A stretch of DNA of 41,876 bases from DSCS01 sp035391585. GTDB taxonomy: Bacteria; Macinerneyibacteriota; Macinerneyibacteria; Macinerneyibacteriales; DSCS01. Where the stretch lies: the NCBI GenBank assembly GCA_964574875.1, contig CAZNOX010000017.1, positions 1-41,876 on the forward strand, given 5' to 3'. Positions 29,810 through 37,272 of the stretch are shown one piece after another. Both the position numbers and the translations under genes were made by a program. Positions within the stretch are counted from its first letter, which is position 1. Every line of letters starts with the position of its first letter. The notes beneath the pieces are model-generated. The model was not told where the DNA came from. It saw only the letters and a list, made by a program, of their open reading frames with translations, and searched no databases.

Positions 29810-30226
29810 CTACTCACCGATGATTTTCACCAGGACCCGTTTTCTTCGCCGGCCGTCGAACTCTCCATAAAAGATCTGCTCCCACGGGCCGAAATCCAGG
29901 GCTCCGTCTGTGACCGCCACCACGACCTCACGTCCCATGAGCTGCCGCTTGATATGGGCATCACCGTTCTCCTCTCCGGTCCGGTTATGGTCATACGCTT
30001 CCGGATCGTGAGGGACCTTCTCCTCCAGCCACCGGGCATAATCCCGGTGCAGTCCCGCTTCATTATCGTTGATAAAGACGCTGGCTGTGATATGCATGGG
30101 GTTGACAAGGCATAACCCCTCCCTGATACCGCTCTCTTTGAGGGCCTCCTCCACCTGTGAGGTGATATTGATAAAAGCCAGCCGTGTTTCGGTATGAAAC
30201 CATAACTCTTTCCGGTAGGATCTCAT
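29810..30226 (-). CDS. yjbQ: YjbQ/UPF0047-family protein (thiamine-phosphate synthase-like)
   Basis: 138 residues from the ATG at 30226 with AAGGAGAAGC upstream; a longer in-frame start at 30283 would overlap the tRNA promoter. The family fingerprint is complete: LCLVNPMHITASVFINDNE, then YDHNRTGEENGDAHIKRQLMG, and VVVAVTDGALDFGPWEQIFYGEFDG. YjbQ of E. coli shows minor thiamine-phosphate synthase activity, but its cellular role is unclear. It is the first gene of the leftward run; 70 nt separate it from the FecR-like gene. It is divergent from tRNA-Leu. Confidence 0.93.
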   Translation of the reverse strand: MRSYRKELWFHTETRLAFINITSQVEEALKESGIREGLCLVNPMHITASVFINDNEAGLHRDYARWLEEKVPHDPEAYDHNRTGEENGDAHIKRQLMGREVVVAVTDGALDFGPWEQIFYGEFDGRRRKRVLVKIIGE

Positions 30227-30251
30227 GCTTCTCCTTTCCCTTTGATTTCCC

Positions 30252-30279
30252 TTGACAGCAGGAGGGGAATGACTATAAT
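30252..30279 (+). promoter_or_regulatory. Consensus promoter of tRNA-Leu
   Basis: TTGACA (30252-30257), 16-bp spacer, TATAAT (30274-30279): a perfect match to both consensus hexamers. The tRNA begins 15 nt after the -10 box, giving a 5' leader of about 8 nt. Confidence 0.9.
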
Positions 30280-30293
30280 TCAACCGCCTTTAT

Positions 30294-30378
30294 GCCGAAG
30301 TGGCGGAATTGGTAGACGCGCTGGATTCAAAATCCAGTGGAGGTTAACTTCGTAAGGGTTCGAGTCCCTTCTTCGGCA
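30294..30378 (+). tRNA. tRNA-Leu (anticodon CAA)
   Basis: 85 nt class II tRNA. Acceptor stem GCCGAAG (30294-30300) pairs with CTTCGGC (30371-30377); discriminator A at 30378; the 3' CCA is not encoded. Anticodon stem CTGGA/TCCAG encloses loop TTCAAAA, anticodon CAA at 30328-30330, which reads UUG. A long variable arm (TGGAGGTTAACTTCGTA) and the T-arm AAGGG-TTCGAGT-CCCTT complete it. It stands alone, not in a tRNA cluster, and ends only 3 nt from the stop codon of the convergent sigma-54 activator. Confidence 0.97.
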
Positions 30379-30381
30379 TCA

Positions 30382-31350
30382 TTAAGGCTTTCTCTTCTTC
30401 CCGTCAAGTCCCAGCTCCTTGATCAGCCGTGACAGATAACTGGGCTGAATCCCCATCTCCCGGGCTGTCTTTCGCTGCATCCAATGGTTCTTCTCCAGTC
30501 TGAAGCGGAGATATCTCCTTTTAAATTCCTGCTGAGCATCCTTAAAAGGAAGGGTGAACAGTTCTGTGTCTTTATGGGCCGGCAGAAGGTGCATGGGCCG
30601 GATATGCTCGCGGACATCATCCAGACGAAGAGGCCCCTCCCCGGGATAGAAGATGAGGATCCGCTGGATATTGTTGTAGAGTTCCCTGATATTTCCATGC
30701 CATTCAAACTCCTGCAAAGCCGCCATAAGATCATCATCGATCTCGGGAATCGTCCCCAGCTCCTGCCGGATGATGAACCGGACCAGATAAGGAATATCTT
30801 CCCGACGCTCGTTGAGAGGGGGGATGGTGATGGTAATGACATTCAGCCGGTAATAGAGGTCTTCCCTGAAGAGGCCCTGGGAGATCATCTCTTCCAGATC
30901 CCGGTGTGTGGCAGCGATAAAACGGACATCGGCTTCCAGCGGAGTGACCCCTCCGAGGCGCTCGAAGGTCTTTTCCTGAAGGACGCGGAGCAGCTTCACC
31001 TGAAGGGGAAGAGGAAGGTCGCCGATCTCATCAAGGAAAAAACTTCCTCCTTCCGCTGTCTCGATCTTGCCGGGTTTGCGGGTTTCGGCCCCGGTAAAGG
31101 CCCCTTTCTCATATCCGAAGATCTCGGACTCGATGAGTTTTTCAGGAAAGGCTCCGGCATTCACCGCCACGAAAGGCTTCTCCCGACGTCTGCTGAGATA
31201 GTGGATCCACCGGGCTGCCAGCTCTTTACCGGAACCGCTGGGCCCCCTGATGAGGACGGTATTGTCAAAAGAGGCCACTCTCCTGATAAGCTTCCGGACA
31301 TCTCGAAGGGCCGGGGAGACCCCGATAAGGGCAAGAGGGCGTCTCACCAT
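30382..31350 (-). CDS. Sigma-54-dependent transcriptional activator (PspF-like, no receiver domain)
   Basis: 322 residues. The AAA+ domain starts almost at the N-terminus, so there is no receiver, GAF or PAS input domain. Walker A RGPSGSGKELAARWIHYLS, the sigma-54-contacting loop EKGAFTGAETRKPG, Walker B GGSFFLDEIGDLP, sensor I VRFIAATHRDLEE, the arginine fingers FREDLYYRLNVITITIPPLNERREDIPYL, and sensor II WHGNIRELYNNIQR are intact. A FIS-type helix-turn-helix ends the protein (KTAREMGIQPSYLSRLIKELGL). Activity must be controlled by a separate protein, as PspA does for PspF. It lies 21 nt after the third M42 gene in the same unit. Its targets are unknown. Confidence 0.93.
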   Translation of the reverse strand: MVRRPLALIGVSPALRDVRKLIRRVASFDNTVLIRGPSGSGKELAARWIHYLSRRREKPFVAVNAGAFPEKLIESEIFGYEKGAFTGAETRKPGKIETAEGGSFFLDEIGDLPLPLQVKLLRVLQEKTFERLGGVTPLEADVRFIAATHRDLEEMISQGLFREDLYYRLNVITITIPPLNERREDIPYLVRFIIRQELGTIPEIDDDLMAALQEFEWHGNIRELYNNIQRILIFYPGEGPLRLDDVREHIRPMHLLPAHKDTELFTLPFKDAQQEFKRRYLRFRLEKNHWMQRKTAREMGIQPSYLSRLIKELGLDGKKRKP

Positions 31351-31371
31351 GAAGACGCCCCCCCGCTCCGG

Positions 31372-32370
31372 TCATTCCAGTTCTTTTTTAACATCGCTCT
31401 CCAGGATCTTCACCAGAAGTTTCACCGCCTCTTCAATATCGCTGAGCGCCGCTGTCTCGGATACCGAGTGGATATACCGGGTAGGAATAGAGAGACAGCC
31501 GGCCAGGACTCCCGACCGGGAAAGATTGATGGCCCCGGCATCCGTTCCGCCGAAGGTGAGGATCTCGGGCTGATATGTGATCTTATTCTTTTCGGCGACG
31601 CGTATGAAAAAATCTTTGACGCGCCTGGGAACGAGGAGAGAGTTGTCTTTGATCTTGACAGCGACCCCTTCTCTGAGTTTCATGGGCATCTTGGGCGACT
31701 CCGGGGTATCTCCGGTCCCGGTGACATCAAGGGCGATACCGAGATCGGGCTCAATGTTGAAAGCGGCTGCTGTCGCCCCCCTGAGTCCCACCTCTTCCTG
31801 AACGGTAAAGACAAAATGAACCTCATTGGGACTCTTTTTCAATTGTCTTGCCGCTTCCACAGCGATGACACACCCCACGCGGTCGTCGAGTGATTTCGCC
31901 GTCACCAGGCCGTTCATCTCATTCATCTCATTGAGGAATGCTCCGAAAAGGCCCTCTTCAGCCATGGCCCTGGCCTCTTTTTCGTCCCGGGCCCCGATAT
32001 CCACATAGAGTTTCGTGAAATCGATCTCATTGGGATTCTTCACATGTTCAACACCCACGACACCTTTGATCCCGTTTTCCAGGAGGACTCTCTGGTAGAG
32101 GCAGCGGATCGGGGCGACCCCTCCCACGGGGGATATGCGCAAAAAACCCTTGTCGTCGATATGAGTCACAACGAAACCGATCTCGTCCATGTGGGCTGCG
32201 ACCATGACCCGGGCCCCTTTCCCCTCCCTGACGGCGTGAAGATTTCCCATATTATCCGTGAACACACGGTCCACATGGGGTGTGATCTCCTCAAGCAGGA
32301 CCTGTCTGATCGCATCTTCGCGCCCTGACGGGCCGAATGTTTCCACAACTTTTTTCATCAACGCCTTCAT
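31372..32370 (-). CDS. M42-family (TET) aminopeptidase, third of three
   Basis: 332 residues. Dinuclear metallopeptidase of the glutamyl/leucyl aminopeptidase family that trims peptides inside self-assembled tetrahedral particles. Metal ligands and catalytic residues are present: VAAHMDEIGFVV (His-x-Asp), LDDRVGC (bridging Asp), VQEEVGLRGA (catalytic Glu, then metal Glu), ALDVTGTGDTP (Asp) and RYIHSVSET (His). The PDZ-like insertion (VEHVKNPNEIDF..YVDIGARDEKEARAM) is shorter than in classical TETs. It begins in the stop of the preceding M42 gene (ATGA). A second Met lies four codons on. Confidence 0.93.
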   Translation of the reverse strand: MKALMKKVVETFGPSGREDAIRQVLLEEITPHVDRVFTDNMGNLHAVREGKGARVMVAAHMDEIGFVVTHIDDKGFLRISPVGGVAPIRCLYQRVLLENGIKGVVGVEHVKNPNEIDFTKLYVDIGARDEKEARAMAEEGLFGAFLNEMNEMNGLVTAKSLDDRVGCVIAVEAARQLKKSPNEVHFVFTVQEEVGLRGATAAAFNIEPDLGIALDVTGTGDTPESPKMPMKLREGVAVKIKDNSLLVPRRVKDFFIRVAEKNKITYQPEILTFGGTDAGAINLSRSGVLAGCLSIPTRYIHSVSETAALSDIEEAVKLLVKILESDVKKELE

Positions 32371-33398
32371 AGGACCTCCTTAAAATTCATCAGAGCAGCT
32401 TTCGCCAGGCGAAAAGTATTCTTGTAATCGTCCACAGCCAGGATTCCCCTGGGTGCGTGAATATAGCGGACGGGGACCGAGATCACCATGGAGGGGATCC
32501 CTCCCCTGGTATGGATGACGCCGATATCCGTTCCTCCGGAGACAGTTTTTTTCATCTGAAAGGGGATCGTCTTCTTTTCAGCTGTCGCTTTAAAATGGCT
32601 GATCAGCCGGGGCGCTCCGATCGCCGAACGGTCCATAAAGCTGATCGCCGGCCCTTTTCTCATCTCTGTCGAGGGACTCGCAAAATTCTCACGGGGCACA
32701 TCGCCTGCCGTGGTCCCTTCGAAAGCAATGGTAAAATCAGGGTGCACACGTTCAGCCAGGACAGAAGCTCCGCGCAATCCCACTTCTTCCTGAACAGTAA
32801 ACACAGCGGTGATATCCACAGGATACTCCTCATCCTCCTCGGTCATGAGCAGTTCCGTGATCAATGCGCATCCGGCTCTGTCGTCAAAGGCCTTCCCGAA
32901 GACGACATCCTCCTGGGCTTCAAACCGCGTCTGAAATGTCCCTGTGGTCCCCGGAGGGACTTTGGCGGCAGCCTCTTTTTCATCCGATGCGCCGATGTCG
33001 ATGTAAAGGCCCGAAAGGGGGATGGGAGATTTCCATTCATCACGGCTCTGGAGATGAATGGGCTTGGCTCCGATGACTCCGGGGATCCGTTCCTTGCCCA
33101 GGATCACCCGCTTGGAGACCAGCAGACGGGGATCCAGCCCTCCCACGGGGACGAAACGGAGCATGCCGTTGCTTTCCACGCTGTTGATCATGAGCCCCAC
33201 CTCATCCATATGGGCCACAAGAAGGATGTGGGGGGCGTTCTGGATCCCGCAGGGTTTGAACGCATAGAGGTTCCCCATGAAGTCCCTGGACAGAGACTCC
33301 ACGTGGTCCCGGACATTCTCCTCGATCCGGCTTCGGATATCATCTTCATGTCCCGATACACCGCACGCATTCGAATATTTTTCCAATATCTGTATCAT
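32367..33398 (-). CDS. M42-family (TET) aminopeptidase, second of three
   Basis: 343 residues from the ATG at 33398; a much longer in-frame extension upstream is the first M42 gene in another frame. Key motifs: LLVAHMDEVGLMI, FDDRAGC, VQEEVGLRGA, AFEGTTAGDVP, RYIHAPRGI. Note that the third metal-ligand strand has AFEG rather than ALDV/AIDV, i.e. Glu in place of Asp, which is common in the family. 4-nt overlaps with the M42 genes on both sides. Confidence 0.92.
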   Translation of the reverse strand: MIQILEKYSNACGVSGHEDDIRSRIEENVRDHVESLSRDFMGNLYAFKPCGIQNAPHILLVAHMDEVGLMINSVESNGMLRFVPVGGLDPRLLVSKRVILGKERIPGVIGAKPIHLQSRDEWKSPIPLSGLYIDIGASDEKEAAAKVPPGTTGTFQTRFEAQEDVVFGKAFDDRAGCALITELLMTEEDEEYPVDITAVFTVQEEVGLRGASVLAERVHPDFTIAFEGTTAGDVPRENFASPSTEMRKGPAISFMDRSAIGAPRLISHFKATAEKKTIPFQMKKTVSGGTDIGVIHTRGGIPSMVISVPVRYIHAPRGILAVDDYKNTFRLAKAALMNFKEVL

Positions 33399-34438
33399 CC
33401 GACAACCTCCCTGTGGGCCTGCTCGATATGGGCTGAAAAGAGGGCCAGAAGCCTGGCCGAGCGTTTTATGTCCTTCACGTCCAGTGTCTCCACTGTGGTA
33501 TGCATATAGCGCAGGGGAATACTCACCTGGACCATGGGGACTCCACGGGCCGCGATCTGCATGGAGACGGCGTCTGTTCCCCCGGGACGGGGGATGAACT
33601 CTTTCTGAAAGGGGACTTCCCACTCCTCCGCCAGCTTCATGAGTCGTTCTGTCAGGCCGGGGTGAAAATTCGGTCCCACAGCGATGGCCCCGCCTTTTCC
33701 CAGTTTTGCTGTATCGCGTTCAGGGATCCCGGGGAAATCACCGAATGTCACGTCGATGGCGACGCCCACATCAGGGCTGATCTCGTAAGCCGTCATGGCG
33801 GCTCCCCTGGTCCCCACTTCTTCCTGAACAGTCCCCACCATATAGATATCCCAGTCATGCTTCATCTTTTCAAGGATCTTCAATGTCTCAAGGAGGACCA
33901 GGACGCCTGCCCTGTTATCCATCGCAGCTGCGGTATAAAGCCCCCCCTGCAGCCTGGTGCAGACATTGTCGAAAAGGATGGGGTCCCCGATCCTGATCTT
34001 TTTTTTGACCATCTCTTCTTCCAGGCCGGTATCCACGTAGAGATCGTCCAGAGAGGTCACTTTGGATGCATCCCCCGGTTTCTGAAGATGGGGCGGCGTG
34101 GTCCCGATGATCCCCCGGATCTGCTCCCTGCCGGTGATCACCACGCTCTGTCCCGGCAAGACACGGGGATCATGTCCCCCCACGGCGGCCAACCGGAGAA
34201 AACCTCCTTTATCAATGGTCTTGACGATAAAACCGATCTGGTCGATGTGAGCCGCCATCATCAGTTTTCCGCCGGATGTCCGTCCCTTTTTCACACCGAT
34301 GACATTCTGAAACTTATCAATGGCCGCTTCATCTGTCAGACGGGCAAAGTAATTCCTCAGAAGGTGAGCCACATCATCTTCAGCTCCGGAAATACCCGGG
34401 GCTTCCGTGAGGGCCTTCAGCATATCTTCAGTTTTCAC
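33395..34438 (-). CDS. M42-family (TET) aminopeptidase, first of three
   Basis: 347 residues from a GTG at 34438. That start has AGGGAGGAG 6 nt upstream; an ATG further upstream (34483) lies at the promoter -10 and is rejected. Motifs: MMAAHIDQIGFIV, AMDNRAGVL, VQEEVGTRGA, AIDVTFGDFP, RYMHTTVETLD. It is the leading gene of a leftward unit whose promoter interlocks with that of the TPR gene. The three M42 paralogues differ clearly from one another, so they may form mixed tetrahedral complexes with different peptide preferences. Confidence 0.9.
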   Translation of the reverse strand: MKTEDMLKALTEAPGISGAEDDVAHLLRNYFARLTDEAAIDKFQNVIGVKKGRTSGGKLMMAAHIDQIGFIVKTIDKGGFLRLAAVGGHDPRVLPGQSVVITGREQIRGIIGTTPPHLQKPGDASKVTSLDDLYVDTGLEEEMVKKKIRIGDPILFDNVCTRLQGGLYTAAAMDNRAGVLVLLETLKILEKMKHDWDIYMVGTVQEEVGTRGAAMTAYEISPDVGVAIDVTFGDFPGIPERDTAKLGKGGAIAVGPNFHPGLTERLMKLAEEWEVPFQKEFIPRPGGTDAVSMQIAARGVPMVQVSIPLRYMHTTVETLDVKDIKRSARLLALFSAHIEQAHREVVG

Positions 34439-34468
34439 AGACAACTCCTCCCTTGTTAACGTGCCTCC

Positions 34469-34496
34469 TTGACACTGATACAATTTTATTTATAAT
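34469..34496 (+). promoter_or_regulatory. Consensus promoter of the TPR gene
   Basis: TTGACA (34469-34474), 16-bp spacer, TATAAT (34491-34496), both perfect. The mRNA would start near 34503, 33 nt before the ATG, which has AAGGAGG at 34524-34530. It interlocks with the opposite M42 promoter. Confidence 0.9.
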
Positions 34497-34511
34497 CAGA
34501 GGAACTGTCAA
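34483..34511 (-). promoter_or_regulatory. Promoter of the M42 operon
   Basis: Leftward TTGACA (34511-34506), 17-bp spacer, TAAAAT (34488-34483). Its -10 box lies inside the spacer of the rightward TPR promoter, and vice versa, so the two cannot be occupied together. The leader is about 38 nt. Confidence 0.75.
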
Positions 34512-34535
34512 GATATTAAGCTTAAGGAGGATGTT

Positions 34536-35480
34536 ATGAAACGCATGATACTGATGACTCTCATGATCCTGGCCGGCTGGAGCATCCTGGCCGCTCAAAA
34601 TGCAGCCGCCTTCTACAACGAAGGCGTCACTCTTCTCAACCAGGGACAATACCAGGAAGCGGCGGAACAGTTTAAACGGGCCGCCATCGAAGACTCCACT
34701 CACCTTGAAGCGCGTCTCGGCCTGGCCCAGGCTTATTTCAAACTCTCACAGTGGGAAAATGCCGAAATCGCTCTCAAAGAAGCCCGGGACCTTTCGCCAG
34801 AGAACCCCGCCATCCTTGATATGCTGGCAAAAGTCAAGTATATGCTCAAAAAATACGAAGAAAGCGCTCAAATTCTCGAAGAACTGTCCCTCGCAGATCC
34901 CCGGCCCGAGATGCTTTCCCTTCTCGGAAACGCCTACTATCGGGCTGACAAAGGGAGCAAAGCCATCAAAGCTTTTGAACGTTCACTTGAAGCCGGGAAT
35001 CGTGACACCGGCGATTACCGTATTTTAGCCTCTCTCTATTACCAGGACTTCAAACAGGGTAAGGACAAGAACGACCTGAAACGCTGTTTCTCCATTCTGG
35101 ACCAGGCTGCTCAGATCAAGGCGGAGCCTGAGACCTTCTATTTCAAGGGACGTTACGCCTATTTCAGTAAAGAGATGGAGACAGCCAAAGAGGCTTTCAT
35201 GCAAGCGGTGACCCTGGATCCTGCTCATACTGACGCCCTCTATTACCTGACCCGCACGTTGTTTAAACTCCATGAGTATGATGAGGCTCTTGGCTACGGG
35301 CGCAAACTGATCAACAGAAGCCAGAACTCCAAATACTTCGCCCTGTTAGGTGATATCTGCAGGGAAAACGGAGACAATCTTTCGGCTTTGGACTATTATA
35401 AACAGGGGGCGACCTACTCAGACAAGACAGGACAGTATTGCGCTCAATACTATGAGTACCTGAACCAGCCTAAACAATAG
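34536..35480 (+). CDS. Exported TPR-repeat protein
   Basis: 314 residues: signal peptide (MKRMILMTLMILAGWSILAAQ) and about seven TPR-like units covering the rest (for example AAAFYNEGVTLLNQGQYQEAAEQFKRA, AYFKLSQWENAEIALKEARDLSPENP, YAYFSKEMETAKEAFMQAVTLDP, GDICRENGDNLSALDYYKQGA). It should sit in the periplasm or on the cell surface as a protein-binding scaffold; no enzymatic domain is seen. It is monocistronic with a perfect consensus promoter, a good AAGGAGG ribosome site and a strong terminator, so it is probably highly expressed. Confidence 0.9.
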   Translation: MKRMILMTLMILAGWSILAAQNAAAFYNEGVTLLNQGQYQEAAEQFKRAAIEDSTHLEARLGLAQAYFKLSQWENAEIALKEARDLSPENPAILDMLAKVKYMLKKYEESAQILEELSLADPRPEMLSLLGNAYYRADKGSKAIKAFERSLEAGNRDTGDYRILASLYYQDFKQGKDKNDLKRCFSILDQAAQIKAEPETFYFKGRYAYFSKEMETAKEAFMQAVTLDPAHTDALYYLTRTLFKLHEYDEALGYGRKLINRSQNSKYFALLGDICRENGDNLSALDYYKQGATYSDKTGQYCAQYYEYLNQPKQ

Positions 35481-35497
35481 ACTGCAAGGGGTTTATC

Positions 35498-35532
35498 AAA
35501 AAAAGGGGGAGCTGTGCTCCCCCTTTTTTTTT
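35498..35532. terminator. Bidirectional intrinsic terminator
   Basis: A7 (35498-35504), GGGGGAGC (35505-35512), 3-nt loop, GCTCCCCC (35516-35523), T9. It ends both the TPR mRNA and the leftward fecR-like mRNA; the T-tract reaches into the stop codon of the latter. Confidence 0.92.
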
Positions 35533-36226
35533 AGTCATTCATCCCGTCACGTTGAAGGTTCCACTGGACCCAGGGATCCTGTTTGTCTTTTTCCAGGTCG
35601 AATTCAGCCGGATCGGTGGGGACGCCTTCGGGGGAGATGGCGATCCGGTTCAACCGTTTCACGATCTTCACCCACTCCTCCATACTGACCTCCTGAGGCC
35701 CTTCGATCTCCACCGGGCCGTCGATCTCGGCAGCGACCGCAGGCATCTGATCCGTCCCTCCCGAGGGTTTTTCACCGCGGACCTCCACTTTCCCGTCATA
35801 GACAAAGAGCTGAGCAGAATCATCGGCATACTGGTCGATCCTGTACACCGTCCCGCGGACCCCGGCTGTCCCTGTCCTGAAACTGACATTATACTCGTCT
35901 TTGGCCACAAGTTTCTTCACTTTTGTCCAGAACCGCCCCAAAGCGACCTTAATAGAGACTTTTTTCCGGCCTTTTTCTTCCTTCAGGCTTTCCATATAGA
36001 CTTTCGACTCGGGGCCCACCCGGACAAGAGTCCCGTCATCCAGGGTGATCTCCAGTTTCCCTTTCTGAGTGGAGATGAAATCCCCCTCGCGCACCTCCTG
36101 ACGGAGTTCTGCCATAGCATAATTGATCATGACCTGTCCCTCGATATAAGAGACCTTTCCCGCTATGGAAAAGAGCGGCAGGGCCAGGACAAGAGTCATC
36201 AATAAGATCACAAACAGACGTTTCAT
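35531..36226 (-). CDS. Exported FecR-domain protein with shared C-terminal module (copy 2)
   Basis: 231 residues from the ATG at 36226. Signal peptide (MKRLFVILLMTLVLALPLFS), then the FecR-type beta domain: GQVMINYAMAELRQEVREGDFI, LEITLDDGTLVRVGPESKVYME, VALGRFWTKV, YNVSFRTGTAGVRGTVYRI and AQLFVYDGKVEVRG. Residues 167-227 carry the module described for the protein at 29002-29739 (EIDGPV, EIEGPQ, EV, EEW, IV, and W-V-Q-W-N-L-Q-R-D near the C-terminus). It overlaps the upstream membrane protein gene by 4 nt and so belongs to the ECF sigma unit. Confidence 0.78.
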   Translation of the reverse strand: MKRLFVILLMTLVLALPLFSIAGKVSYIEGQVMINYAMAELRQEVREGDFISTQKGKLEITLDDGTLVRVGPESKVYMESLKEEKGRKKVSIKVALGRFWTKVKKLVAKDEYNVSFRTGTAGVRGTVYRIDQYADDSAQLFVYDGKVEVRGEKPSGGTDQMPAVAAEIDGPVEIEGPQEVSMEEWVKIVKRLNRIAISPEGVPTDPAEFDLEKDKQDPWVQWNLQRDGMND

Positions 36227-36663
36227 ATCTTTACCTCTCCTTTTTTCTTCATAAGACACTCGAGCTTCTGAACAAAATCGTCATATTTTTCTATCGCCGA
36301 GGGGACCACCATTTCATGACCCTCACCCCGGATCAGGACACCGTTTTCATACTGTGTCACAGACTCCATCCTCGTCAAGAGGATCTCTTCCCGCTTCCCG
36401 CCCGGAGAAAGTTTCGTCAGGCTTTTGTCATCCAGAAGAAACCGGGTGGACGACATCTTCATAAAGAGCCGGCTGTATTTCATCAAAGGAAAGAGCAGGA
36501 CAAAAGCGCCTAAAATGAGGATATCGGGAGCGATCCCGTATCCCCCGCCGAGCCTGCAGGCAAGATAGACCCCCACGATAACGGCCATCACGGCCAATAT
36601 CCCTCGGGATAAGAGAGCCATCTGCCTGATCTTTTGCTTCTGGAACCCGTATTTTTCAAACAT
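36223..36663 (-). CDS. Two-TM membrane protein of unknown function
   Basis: 146 residues. Two transmembrane helices (about 20-38, GILAVMAVIVGVYLACRL; about 48-62, DILILGAFVLLFPLM) are followed by a cytoplasmic or periplasmic domain of about 80 residues (RFLLDDKSLTKLSPGGKREEILLTRMESVTQYENGVLIRGEGHEMVVP..IEKYDDFVQKL). The alternating strands with a final helix look like the PH-like YcxB/YdbT layout, but I cannot assign a family. Lying between an ECF sigma factor and a FecR protein, it might be the membrane anchor of a sigma-control system; it lacks a recognisable anti-sigma zinc or ASD motif. AGGAGGGG precedes the start. Confidence 0.75.
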   Translation of the reverse strand: MFEKYGFQKQKIRQMALLSRGILAVMAVIVGVYLACRLGGGYGIAPDILILGAFVLLFPLMKYSRLFMKMSSTRFLLDDKSLTKLSPGGKREEILLTRMESVTQYENGVLIRGEGHEMVVPSAIEKYDDFVQKLECLMKKKGEVKI

Positions 36664-36675
36664 CTCCCCTCCTGT

Positions 36676-37272
36676 TCACTCTTCGAAATAGTCTTTGAGC
36701 ATCTCCTCCAGCATCTTCCGCGCCCGGAAAAGACGGCTCTTGACCTGTCCGCTGGTGAGGTCGAGCTCTTCGGCGATCATCTCATAGCTTTTCCCTTCCA
36801 GGGCTGCTTTTTCGATGACTTTCCTGTAATGGGCCGGAAGGTCTCCGATGGCTTCTTCCACTGCCCGCGAGATCTCACGGTATTCCATGGTCTCTTCCAT
36901 GGTGGCCCGTGCGCCCCTTTCCATACGCTCCAGCTCCTCTTCGGGATTGGGGATGAAATGACGCTTCACGAGGTTCCGAAGATACATTCTCCATTCATTG
37001 GACACCACAGTGGAGAGCCATGCCGAAAAAGATCCCTCTCCCTTGTATGTCTCTATCTTATAGTATACCGTAATGAAGACATTTTGAAAAAGCTCCTCCA
37101 TGATTTCTTCATCACTGTTCAGTTTTCGGATATGTTTCATGACAAAAAGAGTATACCGCCGCACCAGCTCGTCAAAACTCTTCACATCACCCTTCTGCAC
37201 AAGGCGGATGAGCTCCTTCTCATCCATCTGCTGCAGGTCATCACTGGTCTTGATATTTTTCCATAATTTCAT
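36676..37272 (-). CDS. ECF-type RNA polymerase sigma factor
   Basis: 198 residues from the ATG at 37272 (MKLWKNIKTSDDLQQMDEKE). Region 2 is KGDVKSFDELVRRYTLFVMKHIRKLNSDEEIMEELFQNVFITVYYKIETYKGEGSFSAWLSTVVSNEW, and region 4 is GDLPAHYRKVIEKAALEGKSYEMIAEELDLTSGQVKSRLFRARKML, both standard, with a linker and no other domain. Start is uncertain: it overlaps folC by 32 nt with a poor ribosome site; an internal Met 15 codons on is possible. It is followed by a membrane protein and a FecR-domain protein, resembling FecI-FecR style control. Confidence 0.88.
   Translation of the reverse strand: MKLWKNIKTSDDLQQMDEKELIRLVQKGDVKSFDELVRRYTLFVMKHIRKLNSDEEIMEELFQNVFITVYYKIETYKGEGSFSAWLSTVVSNEWRMYLRNLVKRHFIPNPEEELERMERGARATMEETMEYREISRAVEEAIGDLPAHYRKVIEKAALEGKSYEMIAEELDLTSGQVKSRLFRARKMLEEMLKDYFEE

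Noticed and set aside
30484..31893. Long open frame of 469 codons on the + strand
   Set aside because: It is antisense to the sigma-54 activator and an M42 peptidase, whose motifs are unambiguous, and its protein has no recognisable pattern.
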